Source of the DNA: Enterovibrio paralichthyis
GTDB lineage: Bacteria > Pseudomonadota > Gammaproteobacteria > Enterobacterales > Vibrionaceae
DNA length: 64,000 nucleotides
Direction: 5' to 3'
Assembly (NCBI RefSeq): GCF_019209835.1
Contig: NZ_JAHUTS010000013.1
Span: forward strand, 85,281 to 149,280
Position numbers and translations under genes: made by a program. Positions 33,142-42,316 of the stretch are shown one piece after another. Position 1 is the first letter of the stretch. Every line of letters starts with the position of its first letter. Under the pieces are notes generated by a model, which was not told the DNA's origin, searched no databases, and saw only the letters and a program-made list of their open reading frames with translations.

Positions 33142-34134
33142 ATGGAAAATCGTCCTGATTTCGTCAAACTCGTGAATCTCGCCAGCAGTCGTCTGGGTGC
33201 GCAGGCTATATTCGCAACCGATGACTTCTTCGCCGACAAGCAGCGTCTTGTCGATGATGCCCCGCCGCAATGGAAAGAAGGTGTCTATGACGAGAATGGC
33301 AAGTGGATGGATGGCTGGGAGTCGCGCCGCAAGCGCGAAGAAGGCCACGACTTTTGTGTGATTCGCCTTGGCTTGCCGGGGAAAATTGTCGGTGTCGACA
33401 TCGATACCGCACATTTTACCGGTAACTATCCGCCCTCTGCCTCACTGGAAGGCTGCTACTGTCCGGATGGAGAGCCGCCCCATGATCAGCATTGGGATGA
33501 ATTACTGCCTTCACTGAGCCTAAACGGCGACAGCCATCATTTTGCCGATATCCACTCGGATAAACCCTATACCCATCTTCGATTCCACATTTACCCGGAT
33601 GGCGGCGTCGCGCGCCTGCGTGTTTACGGACACCCTGAAATCGACTGGGAGCGCGTGAGCCCTGAAGTCGAGCTTGATTTAGTGGCTGTTGAAAATGGCG
33701 GCCGCGCACTGGCCTGCAATGACCAGCATTTCGGTCACATGAGCAATCTCATTATGCCGGGGCGTGGTGTCAATATGGGTGACGGTTGGGAAACTGCACG
33801 ACGCCGTGTTCCCGGTAACGATTGGGTCATTCTTTCCCTCGGCCACGCCGGTACCATCGAACGCATTGTTATCGACACCGCGCATTTTAAAGGCAACTTC
33901 CCAGACAGCATTGCCATTCAGGCGGCGCTTGTTGAAGGCGGAACAGATGAGCAAATCGCAACCCAAAGCCTCTTCTGGCGCGAACTTCTGCCTAGCCAGA
34001 AGCTCTCGCCGGATAACTTGCACGAGTTTGTCGAACAGGTAAATGCGCTGGGCGCGGTTTCCCATGTCAGGGTGAATATCTTCCCTGACGGCGGCATCAG
34101 TCGGGTGCGTTTGTTTGGCAAAAAAGCAGGTTAA
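33142..34134 (+). CDS. alc: Allantoicase
   Basis: This 330-residue enzyme hydrolyses allantoate to ureidoglycolate and urea. It is built of two similar beta-jelly-roll halves, visible as repeated motifs: KWMDGWESRRKRE...IRLGLPGKIVGVDIDTAHF in the first half and NMGDGWETARRRV...LSLGHAGTIERIVIDTAHF in the second. The N-terminal ASSRLGAQAIFATDDFFADK is characteristic. Each half also closes with a HLRFHIYPDGGVARLRVYG or HVRVNIFPDGGISRVRLFG copy. It follows uraD by 199 bases, with AAGGAAG before the ATG, and its stop overlaps a possible start of allA. Confidence 0.95.
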   Translation: MENRPDFVKLVNLASSRLGAQAIFATDDFFADKQRLVDDAPPQWKEGVYDENGKWMDGWESRRKREEGHDFCVIRLGLPGKIVGVDIDTAHFTGNYPPSASLEGCYCPDGEPPHDQHWDELLPSLSLNGDSHHFADIHSDKPYTHLRFHIYPDGGVARLRVYGHPEIDWERVSPEVELDLVAVENGGRALACNDQHFGHMSNLIMPGRGVNMGDGWETARRRVPGNDWVILSLGHAGTIERIVIDTAHFKGNFPDSIAIQAALVEGGTDEQIATQSLFWRELLPSQKLSPDNLHEFVEQVNALGAVSHVRVNIFPDGGISRVRLFGKKAG

Positions 34135-34202
34135 TGGAAGTTCCCGTTACAGTGAAAACAGGATGCAACATGGATATGGAACAAGAGTACGCGACTGGAA
34201 CC

Positions 34203-34703
34203 ATGATAATGCTGACGCTGGAGCCTCTGACGCAGGAAGCCTTTGCCCCATTTGGTGATGTGATTGAAGCGGATAGCCGTGACTTTTTTATGATCAATAA
34301 CGGGTCAACGCGCCGCTATCACAAACTGGCGACGACGCAGGTGGATGAGGGCAGCAGGGTCATTATCAATATCTTTCAGGCGACACCGCTTTCCTATCCT
34401 TTACCGATCAAGATGCTTGAGCGCCACCCATTGGGCTCGCAGGCGTTTATGCCTTTGCTGGGTAACGGTTATCTGGTGGTGGTTGCACCGCCGGGTGATG
34501 AACCGAACCCCGCCGCAATCCGTGCATTTTATGCGAAGGGCAGCCAAGGGGTGAATTACCATCGCGGCGTTTGGCACCATCCTGTTCTTGCCCTGTCTCC
34601 CGACGACCAGTTTCTGGTGGTTGACCGGGAGGGAGCAGGAAACAACTGTGACGAGTTTTTCTTTTCAGAACATACACGTGTGATATTGGCGCCTGATTTG
34701 TAG
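34203..34703 (+). CDS. allA: Ureidoglycolate lyase
   Basis: This roughly 166-residue cupin-like enzyme splits ureidoglycolate into glyoxylate and urea. Signature blocks are LTQEAFAPFGDVIEAD, INNGSTRRYHKLA, ERHPLGSQAFMPL and GVNYHRGVWHHPVLAL, collinear with E. coli AllA. The start is uncertain. Homology begins at MLTLEPLTQEAF, so I use the ATG at 34203, but in-frame ATGs at 34134 (overlapping the alc stop as TAATG), 34170 (with AGGA upstream) and 34209 also exist. Its product glyoxylate feeds gcl and aceB. Confidence 0.92.
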   Translation: MIMLTLEPLTQEAFAPFGDVIEADSRDFFMINNGSTRRYHKLATTQVDEGSRVIINIFQATPLSYPLPIKMLERHPLGSQAFMPLLGNGYLVVVAPPGDEPNPAAIRAFYAKGSQGVNYHRGVWHHPVLALSPDDQFLVVDREGAGNNCDEFFFSEHTRVILAPDL

Positions 34704-34831
34704 TTTCACCCTTTCAGTGAAGTGGGTTTCCTGATGGGATGAAAGCGCGCGGGTATCCGGGAAAAACAGGAAAGGACGACGTAAGCTATTCAATAGACTG
34801 AAAAGCAACGGCGTCCGTACAGGAGGTTGTT

Positions 34832-36055
34832 ATGGATCCGTATATCACGGAATGGCTCAATCTGGCCGTACGTTGGATGCACATGATCACTGGCGTAGCG
34901 TGGATTGGTGCGTCTTTCTATTTCGTCTGGCTGGAAAACAACTTAAACCGTGAGAACCCGAAAGAGGGATTGTCCGGTGATTTGTGGGCCATTCACGGCG
35001 GCGGGATTTACCACCTAGAAAAGTACAAACTCGCACCACCCAAAATGCCGGAAACCCTGCACTGGTTTAAATGGGAAGCGTATTTCACCTGGATCACCGG
35101 TGTCGCATTGCTCACGGTGGTTTTCTATTCCAATGCCGATATTTATCTGGTTAAACCCGGATCCGGCATTGAGCCAATGACTGCAGTGGCGATCGGCATT
35201 GGCTCTCTGATCGCGGGCTGGTTTGTATATGATTTCCTTTGTGATTCGGCACTCGGCAAAAAGCCAATGTTGTTGGGTGTTGCGCTGTTCATTGCCCTTG
35301 TCTTCGCCGCCTGGGCGTTGAGTCAGGTATTCAGTGGCCGTGGCGCATACATCCATGTCGGTGCGATTATCGGCACCATTATGGTCGGAAACGTGTTCCG
35401 CATTATCATGCCTGCGCAGCGCGGACTGGTGAAAGCGATTGAAGAGGGCACAGAGCCTGATCCTGAATTGCCAGCCAAAGGTTTGCTGCGTTCCCGTCAC
35501 AATAACTATCTGACACTGCCGGTGCTGTTCATCATGATCAGCAACCATTTCCCAAGCACTTATGGCAATGAATATAACTGGGCGGTACTTGCGGGACTGT
35601 CAGTGATCAGCGTGCTGGTTCGTCACTACTTCAACACCCGCCACGGCAGCCAGAAGTATGCCTGGACGATCCCAACTGCCGCGTTGGGGCTGGTTTGTCT
35701 GGCGTTTGTCTCTGCACCGCAGTCAGCATCGCCAACCGCTGCAAGCTCTGCGGATTCCCATGATGTTTCGATCGCTTCGGAAAATCAGGAGGAGACAGTG
35801 TTTGTTTCGGTGAAAGGCATTATCAAGGAGCGTTGCACTGTGTGCCATTCGCAGTCACCGACGCATCCAGCCTTTGCTACAGCACCGGCTGGTGTCATGT
35901 TGGACACGGCTGAACAAATGAAATTGGAGGCGTCACGCATTGTGGCGCAGGCCGTGACGACCAATATCATGCCGCTGGGTAACCTGACCCAAATGACGCA
36001 GGAAGAAAGGGATATTATTGGCAAGTGGGCGGAAGATGGCGCCCAGATCCAATAG
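34832..36055 (+). CDS. puuD: Urate hydroxylase PuuD with cytochrome c domain
   Basis: This 407-residue inner-membrane protein oxidises urate to 5-hydroxyisourate without the oxygen-dependent uricase. About eight to nine membrane helices carry conserved His residues (WMHMITGVAWIGASFYFVWLE, HGGGIYHLEKYK). A C-terminal c-type cytochrome domain begins near residue 320 with CTVCH at 335-339 and a likely distal Met in NIMPLGN. This layout is diagnostic for PuuD, which passes electrons to the respiratory chain. A strong AGGAGG precedes the ATG. It is the last gene of the puuE unit and is followed by a terminator. Confidence 0.95.
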   Translation: MDPYITEWLNLAVRWMHMITGVAWIGASFYFVWLENNLNRENPKEGLSGDLWAIHGGGIYHLEKYKLAPPKMPETLHWFKWEAYFTWITGVALLTVVFYSNADIYLVKPGSGIEPMTAVAIGIGSLIAGWFVYDFLCDSALGKKPMLLGVALFIALVFAAWALSQVFSGRGAYIHVGAIIGTIMVGNVFRIIMPAQRGLVKAIEEGTEPDPELPAKGLLRSRHNNYLTLPVLFIMISNHFPSTYGNEYNWAVLAGLSVISVLVRHYFNTRHGSQKYAWTIPTAALGLVCLAFVSAPQSASPTAASSADSHDVSIASENQEETVFVSVKGIIKERCTVCHSQSPTHPAFATAPAGVMLDTAEQMKLEASRIVAQAVTTNIMPLGNLTQMTQEERDIIGKWAEDGAQIQ

Positions 36056-36096
36056 CGCAAACATTGTTCCAATAGACTTCCCACTCACATCCAACT

Positions 36097-36124
36097 AAAA
36101 GCCGGGCAAACGCCCGGCTTTTGC
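36097..36124. terminator. Bidirectional terminator between puuD and the bax-like gene
   Basis: AAAAGCCGGGC and GCCCGGCTTTT (36097-36122) with a four-base loop have A and T runs on both sides. It ends two convergent genes. Confidence 0.85.
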
Positions 36125-36128
36125 TGTT

Positions 36129-37034
36129 TTAGCGCCCGAACCGGATGACTTCCGGGCTTGAGTCTTCGACTTTTGCGTTGTCAAAGCTATCCAAGTTGTG
36201 GTGTTTGATTAAAGCGCGAAGGTTATCGACATAGGCTTGCCCGCGGGTGGAGTAGTGGATTAAACCACCCACCAGTTCATAGCCTGTCAGTTCGTGTTTG
36301 GCGCGCAGCTTTTTGCGGAGTAACCATAACTGGCGATAGGCCTTGGTTCGGTTAACGTTGTGGATGTAGCTGGCCGTGCCTTCAAACAAGGAATCGAATG
36401 CGGCCACTTTTACATGGCCACCGGGCGTGGTGAGAAATTTGCCACCGCCTGAGGGAAGGTGTTCGCCATACAGATTGTTGCCTGCGACCGCGAAATGGCT
36501 GGTTCCCCAACCGCTTTCATCAATCGCCTGAGCCAGCGCCATTCCCACCGGAATCACATCGACCTGAAGCAACAGTTCGTCATAGTTGTTGGCTTTGACG
36601 CCATAATCTTTGACCATCTTGGCCATCCAGGCCTTTTCATCTTCGGTCCACTGATCCTGGGATTTATCGATGATACCAATCAACGTTTTGCGGGCGGCAA
36701 GGATTTCATTGTTGACTGCCACAATGGTAGGAAGCAGCAAGCGGATAAAGGTCTGGCTCTTTTCATCGGTGGGCAGGGCGTTCAGGTCTTTGGGCAGGTT
36801 TTCGACGTAAATGGCAGGGAGTTCGCTGCTACTTTCTACATCACTCAATTGGTAGTTGATCTGGTGGTAGAGACTGACCAAACCTGTTGCTGAAGCAAGC
36901 TCTGTCACAGGAACGTTAGGGTAGGGTGAGGATTCGAGTTCAGGCGGCAATGGCAGTTCGCCAGCCATCAATTGAAACGAGAGTAACCCTGCGCCTAACA
37001 CAGCCAAAGCCTTACTACGACAACATACAGACAT
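36129..37034 (-). CDS. Bax-like glucosaminidase-domain protein
   Basis: This 301-residue exported protein resembles E. coli Bax. An N-terminal signal sequence is visible (KALAVLGAGLLSFQLMAGE). The glucosaminidase/LytG-like domain spans about residues 145-270, with VDVIPVGMALAQAIDESGWGTSHFAVAGNNLYGEH, where the Glu is the likely catalytic residue, and YIHNVNRTKAYRQL. It probably cuts or remodels peptidoglycan in the periplasm. I chose the ATG at 37032-37034 with GAGG upstream; an ATG 33 bases further up has weaker support. Confidence 0.82.
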   Translation of the reverse strand: MSVCCRSKALAVLGAGLLSFQLMAGELPLPPELESSPYPNVPVTELASATGLVSLYHQINYQLSDVESSSELPAIYVENLPKDLNALPTDEKSQTFIRLLLPTIVAVNNEILAARKTLIGIIDKSQDQWTEDEKAWMAKMVKDYGVKANNYDELLLQVDVIPVGMALAQAIDESGWGTSHFAVAGNNLYGEHLPSGGGKFLTTPGGHVKVAAFDSLFEGTASYIHNVNRTKAYRQLWLLRKKLRAKHELTGYELVGGLIHYSTRGQAYVDNLRALIKHHNLDSFDNAKVEDSSPEVIRFGR

Positions 37035-37174
37035 ACAAAACCTCACTATCTTTGCTACTGACAACATTATAGAAACTCAGCCGGGGTACGCATTCCGGCT
37101 GGGTGATAAATCGCTGTTGTGTGTCAGAAGAGAAAAGGGCGGCGCAAGCGAATCACTCACGCAGCCCGGTCACC

Positions 37175-38164
37175 TTAGAAACGGTAGGTGACGCCGAGAG
37201 AGGCAATGTATTGGTTTGACGTGTAAAAGTCGATGTTGGAATCGATATTGGTAAAGCCCGCCAGTGTAATAAAGGCCAGCGGTTTGATGCCAAAAAGCTG
37301 GCTGTATTCATAGGCCAGGAAAGCGCCGTATTCAGTGTCGCTGCGTGTTTGGCCGAACACCGGATGTACAGCATCATAATCACGCTGGTGGTATTTGCCT
37401 GTCAGTACGATTTTGTTGCGTCCGGCAAAGCTGAAATAGGTCAGTTCACCGCCGAGCGTCTGACTTGCCATCGCATCGCCGTCGGCATCGTTTTTAAGGT
37501 ACACCACAGAAGGCGTCACGCCGAGTCCACGTCCTAGAAACTGGCGATAGCTGAGCTTTGAATAAAAGGTGTCGCCACTGCGTGCAAGACTTTGTTGTTG
37601 TCCCGTGGTTAATCCCATGCCTGCACCGCTGAGTTCGGTGTCGATGTCCATTTGGGCATAGGCCAAATCAAGCGACAGCAGTGAACCGCCAATGCCATCC
37701 AGTTTGAGGCGAAAAGCATCACCGGACTTTTCGGTTTCGCTGCGGGAAGTATCCACGATAAAAGGATCTGCCCATACATCCTGCGCAAGGAGGGTTGGCA
37801 GATATGAAACAGACACTTTGGTGCCGGATTCCAACTGCTGGCGATAGCCCAGCTCCAATGCGAGGGTTCCGACAGCGATATCTTCACGGGAGGTGCCGAC
37901 AAAAACCTGCTTACTCAGTCCTTCCCCGAATGTGAAGGCGAGGCTGCCTAACCCCCCAAACAATGAGTCTGTCTCGCGCTTGCCTTCGCTGTTCAATGGA
38001 GAGTCTTTCACGGCACTGCCACTGGTAGAGAGGTTAGAGTTGGTTGAGATAACCCCTGCAATCACCGAGACCTCACCACTTAGCCCGCCGCGATCGGAAA
38101 GCCCTGCGTGGGCAACGAGTGGCAGGAGCGCTGCGCCCGCCAATAAATGTTTGGCTACTTTCAT
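37175..38164 (-). CDS. DUF2860-type outer-membrane beta-barrel protein
   Basis: This 329-residue protein has a signal peptide (MKVAKHLLAGAALLPLVAHA) and an alternating pattern of amphipathic strands. It ends in YIASLGVTYRF, a typical outer-membrane barrel C-terminus with terminal Phe. The N-terminal GLSGEVSVIAGVISTNSNLST matches the DUF2860 family found in vibrios and relatives. The substrate is unknown; a porin-like or envelope role is inferred. It stands as a single gene downstream of a palindromic repeat. Confidence 0.8.
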   Translation of the reverse strand: MKVAKHLLAGAALLPLVAHAGLSDRGGLSGEVSVIAGVISTNSNLSTSGSAVKDSPLNSEGKRETDSLFGGLGSLAFTFGEGLSKQVFVGTSREDIAVGTLALELGYRQQLESGTKVSVSYLPTLLAQDVWADPFIVDTSRSETEKSGDAFRLKLDGIGGSLLSLDLAYAQMDIDTELSGAGMGLTTGQQQSLARSGDTFYSKLSYRQFLGRGLGVTPSVVYLKNDADGDAMASQTLGGELTYFSFAGRNKIVLTGKYHQRDYDAVHPVFGQTRSDTEYGAFLAYEYSQLFGIKPLAFITLAGFTNIDSNIDFYTSNQYIASLGVTYRF

Positions 38165-38267
38165 CGTGAATCTTCCCTGAAGTGATGTGCTGAGTTGTAT
38201 GGTAGCAGTTGGCAGAAGTTAAAAAACATCCAAAAATCGCGAAGTTAGCATATTGTGATTGATGTTT

Positions 38268-38308
38268 ACCCAAACGACCTGAATCCTGCATCTTCAGGTC
38301 GTTTGGGT
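38268..38308. repeat. Palindromic intergenic repeat of the ACGACCTGAA family, copy 1
   Basis: Perfect 16-bp arms ACCCAAACGACCTGAA (38268-38283) and TTCAGGTCGTTTGGGT (38293-38308) enclose the loop TCCTGCATC. The same left arm and loop recur at 43581-43632. It lies between two minus-strand genes and may also end the upstream transcript. Confidence 0.75.
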
Positions 38309-38348
38309 GTATACGTGACAGGGTGACAGAACGATCAGCCAACTCTGC

Positions 38349-38876
38349 TTACAGGGCATCCACCAATTTAGTCAGCACATTGATTTTGATGTTGGAAAGC
38401 TGTCGGTAATCGAAATAGGGGCAGATGACGACTGGCAATGTGGGGTGACGGGCAAATTCGTTGTCCAGCCAGATACATTGTTCCGATAGGCCAAGTTTGT
38501 TGGCGTGGGTTCTTCCGGCGATAACATGTATCCCGCCAGAGGCTGCCAACTGTTCGACAGACCAATGCCCAACGTGCAAGGCGGTATGGCTGCCGGACTG
38601 AAGCAAAGCCGTGTCGCGAAATGCCTGCCAGGTAGCAGCGTTCTTTGGCCTGTAAGGCGAAGATGTGTCGAATGCCATCAACCATTTTGCATACACGTTG
38701 AAGACTTTCCGCCAGCCATTGCCACTGATATCACCAATAGCCTTAATTTCTCCTTGGTTCAGCGCCCTGAATGTACCTTGTGAAGGTGTTTCTCCCCAAA
38801 GCTCCTCAACAGGTGGCGCTTTTTCGACATAAACATGGATGTTGGCGGCGGCATCGCCAAGTGCAAAATCACTCAT
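38349..38876 (-). CDS. Hypothetical protein (175 aa) downstream of a LysR gene
   Basis: I do not recognise the family with certainty. The protein is soluble, with no signal peptide, and contains VFNVYAKWLMAFDTSS, SGGIHVIAGRTHANKLGL and PVVICPYFDYRQLSNIKINVL. I place the start at the second of two adjacent ATGs (38874-38876), with AGGA upstream; a longer open frame upstream lacks a ribosome site and would overlap the LysR gene. It begins about 10 bases after the LysR stop, so the two are co-transcribed. Confidence 0.6.
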   Translation of the reverse strand: MSDFALGDAAANIHVYVEKAPPVEELWGETPSQGTFRALNQGEIKAIGDISGNGWRKVFNVYAKWLMAFDTSSPYRPKNAATWQAFRDTALLQSGSHTALHVGHWSVEQLAASGGIHVIAGRTHANKLGLSEQCIWLDNEFARHPTLPVVICPYFDYRQLSNIKINVLTKLVDAL

Positions 38877-38886
38877 CATTTTCCTG

Positions 38887-39756
38887 TTACTTGTTGTCTT
38901 GTACAAAATCGATAAAGGCGCGGTCGGCCAGGGAGAGATAGCCCTGTTTACGCCACGCCATGGCGATATCAAGGGTGACGGGTTCTTCGAACGGAATGGG
39001 GACTAAACCTGGCTCATGTTGGGTGACCAATTCGAGAAGGGCGGTAATGGCAAAACCGTGACGGACAATATTGAGGATCATCGCCAACAGATTGGTTTCA
39101 AAAGAGAGCTGTGGCGTGATCTTGTGTGTGGCGCAGATACGGTCGATAAATTCCCGGTGAAAGTAGCCTTTTTTGAACATGACCAGTTCTTCGTTGAAGA
39201 ACTCGCGAAAGCTAATGGATTGTCGGTCTGCCAAAGGGTGGTCTGTAGAAGTGACAGCTACCATTTGAGATGAAATTAAATGGGCGGTTTGCAGTGCCGG
39301 TGGCACATCCTGGTTATGGATAACACCGATGTCCAACTGGCCGTCGAGCAGCATTTGGCGGATTGATTGGGTTCCTGCCTCCACCACACTGAGCTTGAGA
39401 TCAGGGTATTTGCTTTTGAAGCCCATCAGGATAGAGGGGAAAAAGTAAGAGCCGAGCATACCCGGCACGCCGACACGGACTTCGCCTTTTTGCAGACCAC
39501 GCAATTCTGCCATGGCGGTTTCGGCGTCTTTTACCTGCTGGATGATCCGGTGGGCGTGTGTCGTCAATATCTGGCCTTCGTGGGTCAGATGCACCTGCCG
39601 CTCATTGCGGTCAAACAAAGGCAGACCAATACTGCTTTCCAGTTTCTTAATCGCAATACTGAGTGCGGGCTGAGCGATATTCAGCTTCCTCGCTGCCCGG
39701 GTGAAGTTTTGTTGCTCCGCCACCATGACGAAATAGCGTAGTTGTTTGATATCCAT
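38887..39756 (-). CDS. LysR-family regulator, YnfL/AlsR-like
   Basis: This is a 289-residue LysR-type regulator. The N-terminal helix-turn-helix is typical (MDIKQLRYFVMVAEQQNFTRAARKLNIAQPALSIAIKKLE in pattern), followed by a substrate-binding domain (VRVGVPGMLGSYFFPSILMGF; ISSQMVAVTSTDHPLA). It is divergent from an MFS transporter gene at 39875, the same arrangement as ynfL-ynfM in E. coli, so it probably controls that transporter. The inducer is unknown. Confidence 0.88.
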   Translation of the reverse strand: MDIKQLRYFVMVAEQQNFTRAARKLNIAQPALSIAIKKLESSIGLPLFDRNERQVHLTHEGQILTTHAHRIIQQVKDAETAMAELRGLQKGEVRVGVPGMLGSYFFPSILMGFKSKYPDLKLSVVEAGTQSIRQMLLDGQLDIGVIHNQDVPPALQTAHLISSQMVAVTSTDHPLADRQSISFREFFNEELVMFKKGYFHREFIDRICATHKITPQLSFETNLLAMILNIVRHGFAITALLELVTQHEPGLVPIPFEEPVTLDIAMAWRKQGYLSLADRAFIDFVQDNK

Positions 39757-39874
39757 AGGGTATGTGCTTAACGATATATTTTCGATCTTACTCTTATATA
39801 TTTAATATACTTTATGTATCGCGAATAGGTTGCTAATTTCACAGGGTATTGTGAATTAAGAAGCGAACCACCGA

Positions 39875-41077
39875 ATGATAGAACTTCAGACCCCCGCTTA
39901 CCGCAAAGCTGCCTTTGCCCTCTCTTTCGGCTCCTTTCTGGTGTTCTGCAACCTGTACCTGTTCCAGCCCATGTTGCCCGTCTTTGCTGATGCTTTTGTC
40001 GTGACAGCAACCAAAGCAAACTGGTTGCTGGCATCTTCAACGCTGGGTCTGTCGCTCAGTTTGCTTCCATGGGCAATGCTGTCTGAGAAAATCGGGCGTC
40101 GTCCTGTGATTTTGGTCAGCCTGATACTGATGCCTTTGGTTGGCTTCCTTTCTTTGCTGGTGGATTCATTTTGGGGGCTTGTGGCTGTGCGCGCCTTAAT
40201 GGGCATCTCTCTTGCCGGTTATGCGGCAGTTGCGGTTGCCTATATGGCTGATGAATTCAGCCCCTCAGCACTTGTTGTTGCCGTGGGCGGGTATATCAGC
40301 GCTAACTCTCTGGGCGGCATTGTTGGCCGACTGTCCGGCGGTATTCTGTCAGACGTTACAGGTTGGGAAGGCGCAGTGATTGCCATGGCCTGTTTTACGA
40401 CGTTGGGCATGCTGATGGTGGTGTTCCTGTTACCCGCTCAGACCCGATTCCAACCCTCTAAAACCTCTTACCTTTCACAAACCAAGGTAGTGGCCAAGCA
40501 TATTCGTAATCCTGTGCTTTGGGGTGCGATGGTGATTGGTGGCATCAACTTTGCGCTGTTTGTGAACATCTACTCAGTGGCCGGGTTCCGCTTAATTGCA
40601 GAACCGTTCAACCTGCCGGTAGGTTTGGCATCGACCATCTTCCTTTGTTATCTCGCCGGGACATTAACATCGCGCCTGAGTGGGCGCTGGGCAAACCAAT
40701 ACTCACCGATCACTGGTATGGCTCTGGGTACCCTGATCACTATGGCAGGGGTGCTGGTAGCGAGCATTGAGCAGCAGGCGACTGTGATTCTCGGGTTGTT
40801 GATCGTCAGCGGCGGTGCGTTCTTTACCCATTCTCTGGCCTACGGTTGGGTCAGCAGAAAAGCCCAGGACGGCAAAGCCATGGCGACGGCGTTATATTTG
40901 GTTCACTACTATGTCGGCGGCAGTCTCGGTGGTTTTTACCTGATTGGTTGCTGGGAGTATGGTGGTTGGACGGCGGTAACGCTGGGGGCAGTTTCCCTTG
41001 CGGCTGTGAACCTTGTACTTATTCAGCTTTTGGGGATAAAGGAACGAAAATCCCAGGTTGAGCAGACCTGCCCTTGA
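39875..41077 (+). CDS. MFS transporter, YnfM-like
   Basis: This 400-residue inner-membrane major-facilitator protein has 12 predicted helices. The MFS loop 2-3 motif is visible as LSEKIGRRPVIL, and the loop 8-9 equivalent as LSGRWANQYSP. Overall order and start (SFGSFLVFCNLYLFQPMLPVFA) match the YnfM family of putative efflux carriers. It is divergently transcribed from a LysR regulator across a 118-base A+T-rich region. The substrate is unknown; arabinose and drug efflux have been suggested for relatives. Confidence 0.88.
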   Translation: MIELQTPAYRKAAFALSFGSFLVFCNLYLFQPMLPVFADAFVVTATKANWLLASSTLGLSLSLLPWAMLSEKIGRRPVILVSLILMPLVGFLSLLVDSFWGLVAVRALMGISLAGYAAVAVAYMADEFSPSALVVAVGGYISANSLGGIVGRLSGGILSDVTGWEGAVIAMACFTTLGMLMVVFLLPAQTRFQPSKTSYLSQTKVVAKHIRNPVLWGAMVIGGINFALFVNIYSVAGFRLIAEPFNLPVGLASTIFLCYLAGTLTSRLSGRWANQYSPITGMALGTLITMAGVLVASIEQQATVILGLLIVSGGAFFTHSLAYGWVSRKAQDGKAMATALYLVHYYVGGSLGGFYLIGCWEYGGWTAVTLGAVSLAAVNLVLIQLLGIKERKSQVEQTCP

Positions 41078-41079
41078 TG

Positions 41080-41112
41080 ATAAACGCCACCTTTCTCGGG
41101 TGGCGTTTATGA
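41080..41112. terminator. Hairpin between the MFS gene and the diguanylate cyclase gene
   Basis: ATAAACGCCACC and GGTGGCGTTTAT (41080-41110) with a seven-base loop form a long stem between convergent genes. The T run is short, so the strength is uncertain. Confidence 0.65.
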
Positions 41113-41137
41113 TGGAACCCTACCTAATTCATTGTCA

Positions 41138-42316
41138 TCAATTGGCGAATTCTACCCAGGTACGTTTCTGGCACTCTTCGCGGTTGGCATCGGTGGCAAT
41201 GCTTTCGTAGGTACAGCTTTGATCACGGCCGTTTCCTTTGGCCTGCAGTAAAGCAATATCGGCTTTTTCCAGCATTTCAGAAAGCTTGTCTTCCCGGTTC
41301 AAGCTGGTGCTGATGCCAATCGACGTGGTCACTTGCAGCGGCTCATCAACCCCTTCGACAACAACGCGCAAATCTCTCACCCGCGTCATGATCCTGTCTG
41401 CCACCAAAAAGGCGTTTTCAGCACTGCATTGCGGCATAAACAGAATGAATTCTTCACCGCCAAAACGGCCGAAAATATCAGACTTACGCAACGTAGCTTG
41501 TATCGAGTCAGTAAACGCTTTCAACACCAGATCCCCAGCATAATGGCCGTAGCGATCGTTAACACGTTTGAAGCGGTCAAGATCCATCAAAAGAACGGAA
41601 TAGGGGCGTGCCGCCGTGCGCGTATTTTCAAAATCGTGCTTGGCAAGCGTCAGTAGCATGCGGCGGTTATAGACGCCGGTTAATGGGTCCAGTGACGCAT
41701 GGCGATAGAGCCTCAGCATCATGTGCAACTTTGAACTTTGCGCCCAGATGACCAGCAAACCCACGACGGTTTGCAGCCAATAGATGGCGAGGTTATCCAG
41801 TGAAAGAATAGAGCCACTGTGAAAATCGACATAGATTTGCGTTGCTGCTGTCATCACCATCATGCTGAGGGATTCTTTGATCGTTAGCGGCAATATGGTC
41901 AGCACGACGACATGCAGGAAGGGCAGCAGGGTATAGCAATAGGTAAAGGCATTGATCGAATGTGGGTAGCCCAGCAGGTGGTTTGCCAGCAGGTAGAAAA
42001 TGTTCATGCTGGCCGTCATGGCGATCAAGCCATTGCGGCAGGCTATCAGTGAATTTCGCTGATGGGTTGCCCACGCAACGGTAAGAAGGGTAACGGCTAA
42101 TAAAACCCGGAGCACGACAAGCATGCCATTGGAGCCCTCCAGCAGCATGATATCAACCGGAACCCAAAGGAGCGTCATGATGGCCCAGATAGCGCAAAGG
42201 GCAATGATTCGCGTGCGAAGATATGTCGCGCGGGTAGTGCTGAAACTACTCGCATGATGCCTGGCGCTCAAAAGCTCGTTGAATTGAATTTGAAATCGCT
42301 GGAAGGAAAATTCCAT
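41138..42316 (-). CDS. Membrane-bound diguanylate cyclase (GGDEF)
   Basis: This 392-residue protein has about six hydrophobic segments in residues 30-200, then a GGDEF domain from about 210 to 370. The active-site motif is intact (GRFGGEEFILFMP), the DPLTGVYNRR start and FKRVNDRYGHYAGDLVLK metal region are canonical, and RKSD five residues before GGEEF is an inhibitory I-site (RxxD). It should make c-di-GMP and be product-inhibited. The membrane part is an unidentified sensor. A short Cys-containing tail follows the GGDEF domain. It is a single gene. Confidence 0.9.
   Translation of the reverse strand: MEFSFQRFQIQFNELLSARHHASSFSTTRATYLRTRIIALCAIWAIMTLLWVPVDIMLLEGSNGMLVVLRVLLAVTLLTVAWATHQRNSLIACRNGLIAMTASMNIFYLLANHLLGYPHSINAFTYCYTLLPFLHVVVLTILPLTIKESLSMMVMTAATQIYVDFHSGSILSLDNLAIYWLQTVVGLLVIWAQSSKLHMMLRLYRHASLDPLTGVYNRRMLLTLAKHDFENTRTAARPYSVLLMDLDRFKRVNDRYGHYAGDLVLKAFTDSIQATLRKSDIFGRFGGEEFILFMPQCSAENAFLVADRIMTRVRDLRVVVEGVDEPLQVTTSIGISTSLNREDKLSEMLEKADIALLQAKGNGRDQSCTYESIATDANREECQKRTWVEFAN

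Noticed and set aside
38349..38972. Longer start for the 175-residue protein
   Set aside because: The extra 32 codons upstream overlap the end of the LysR gene and lack a ribosome site, while AGGA precedes the ATG chosen.
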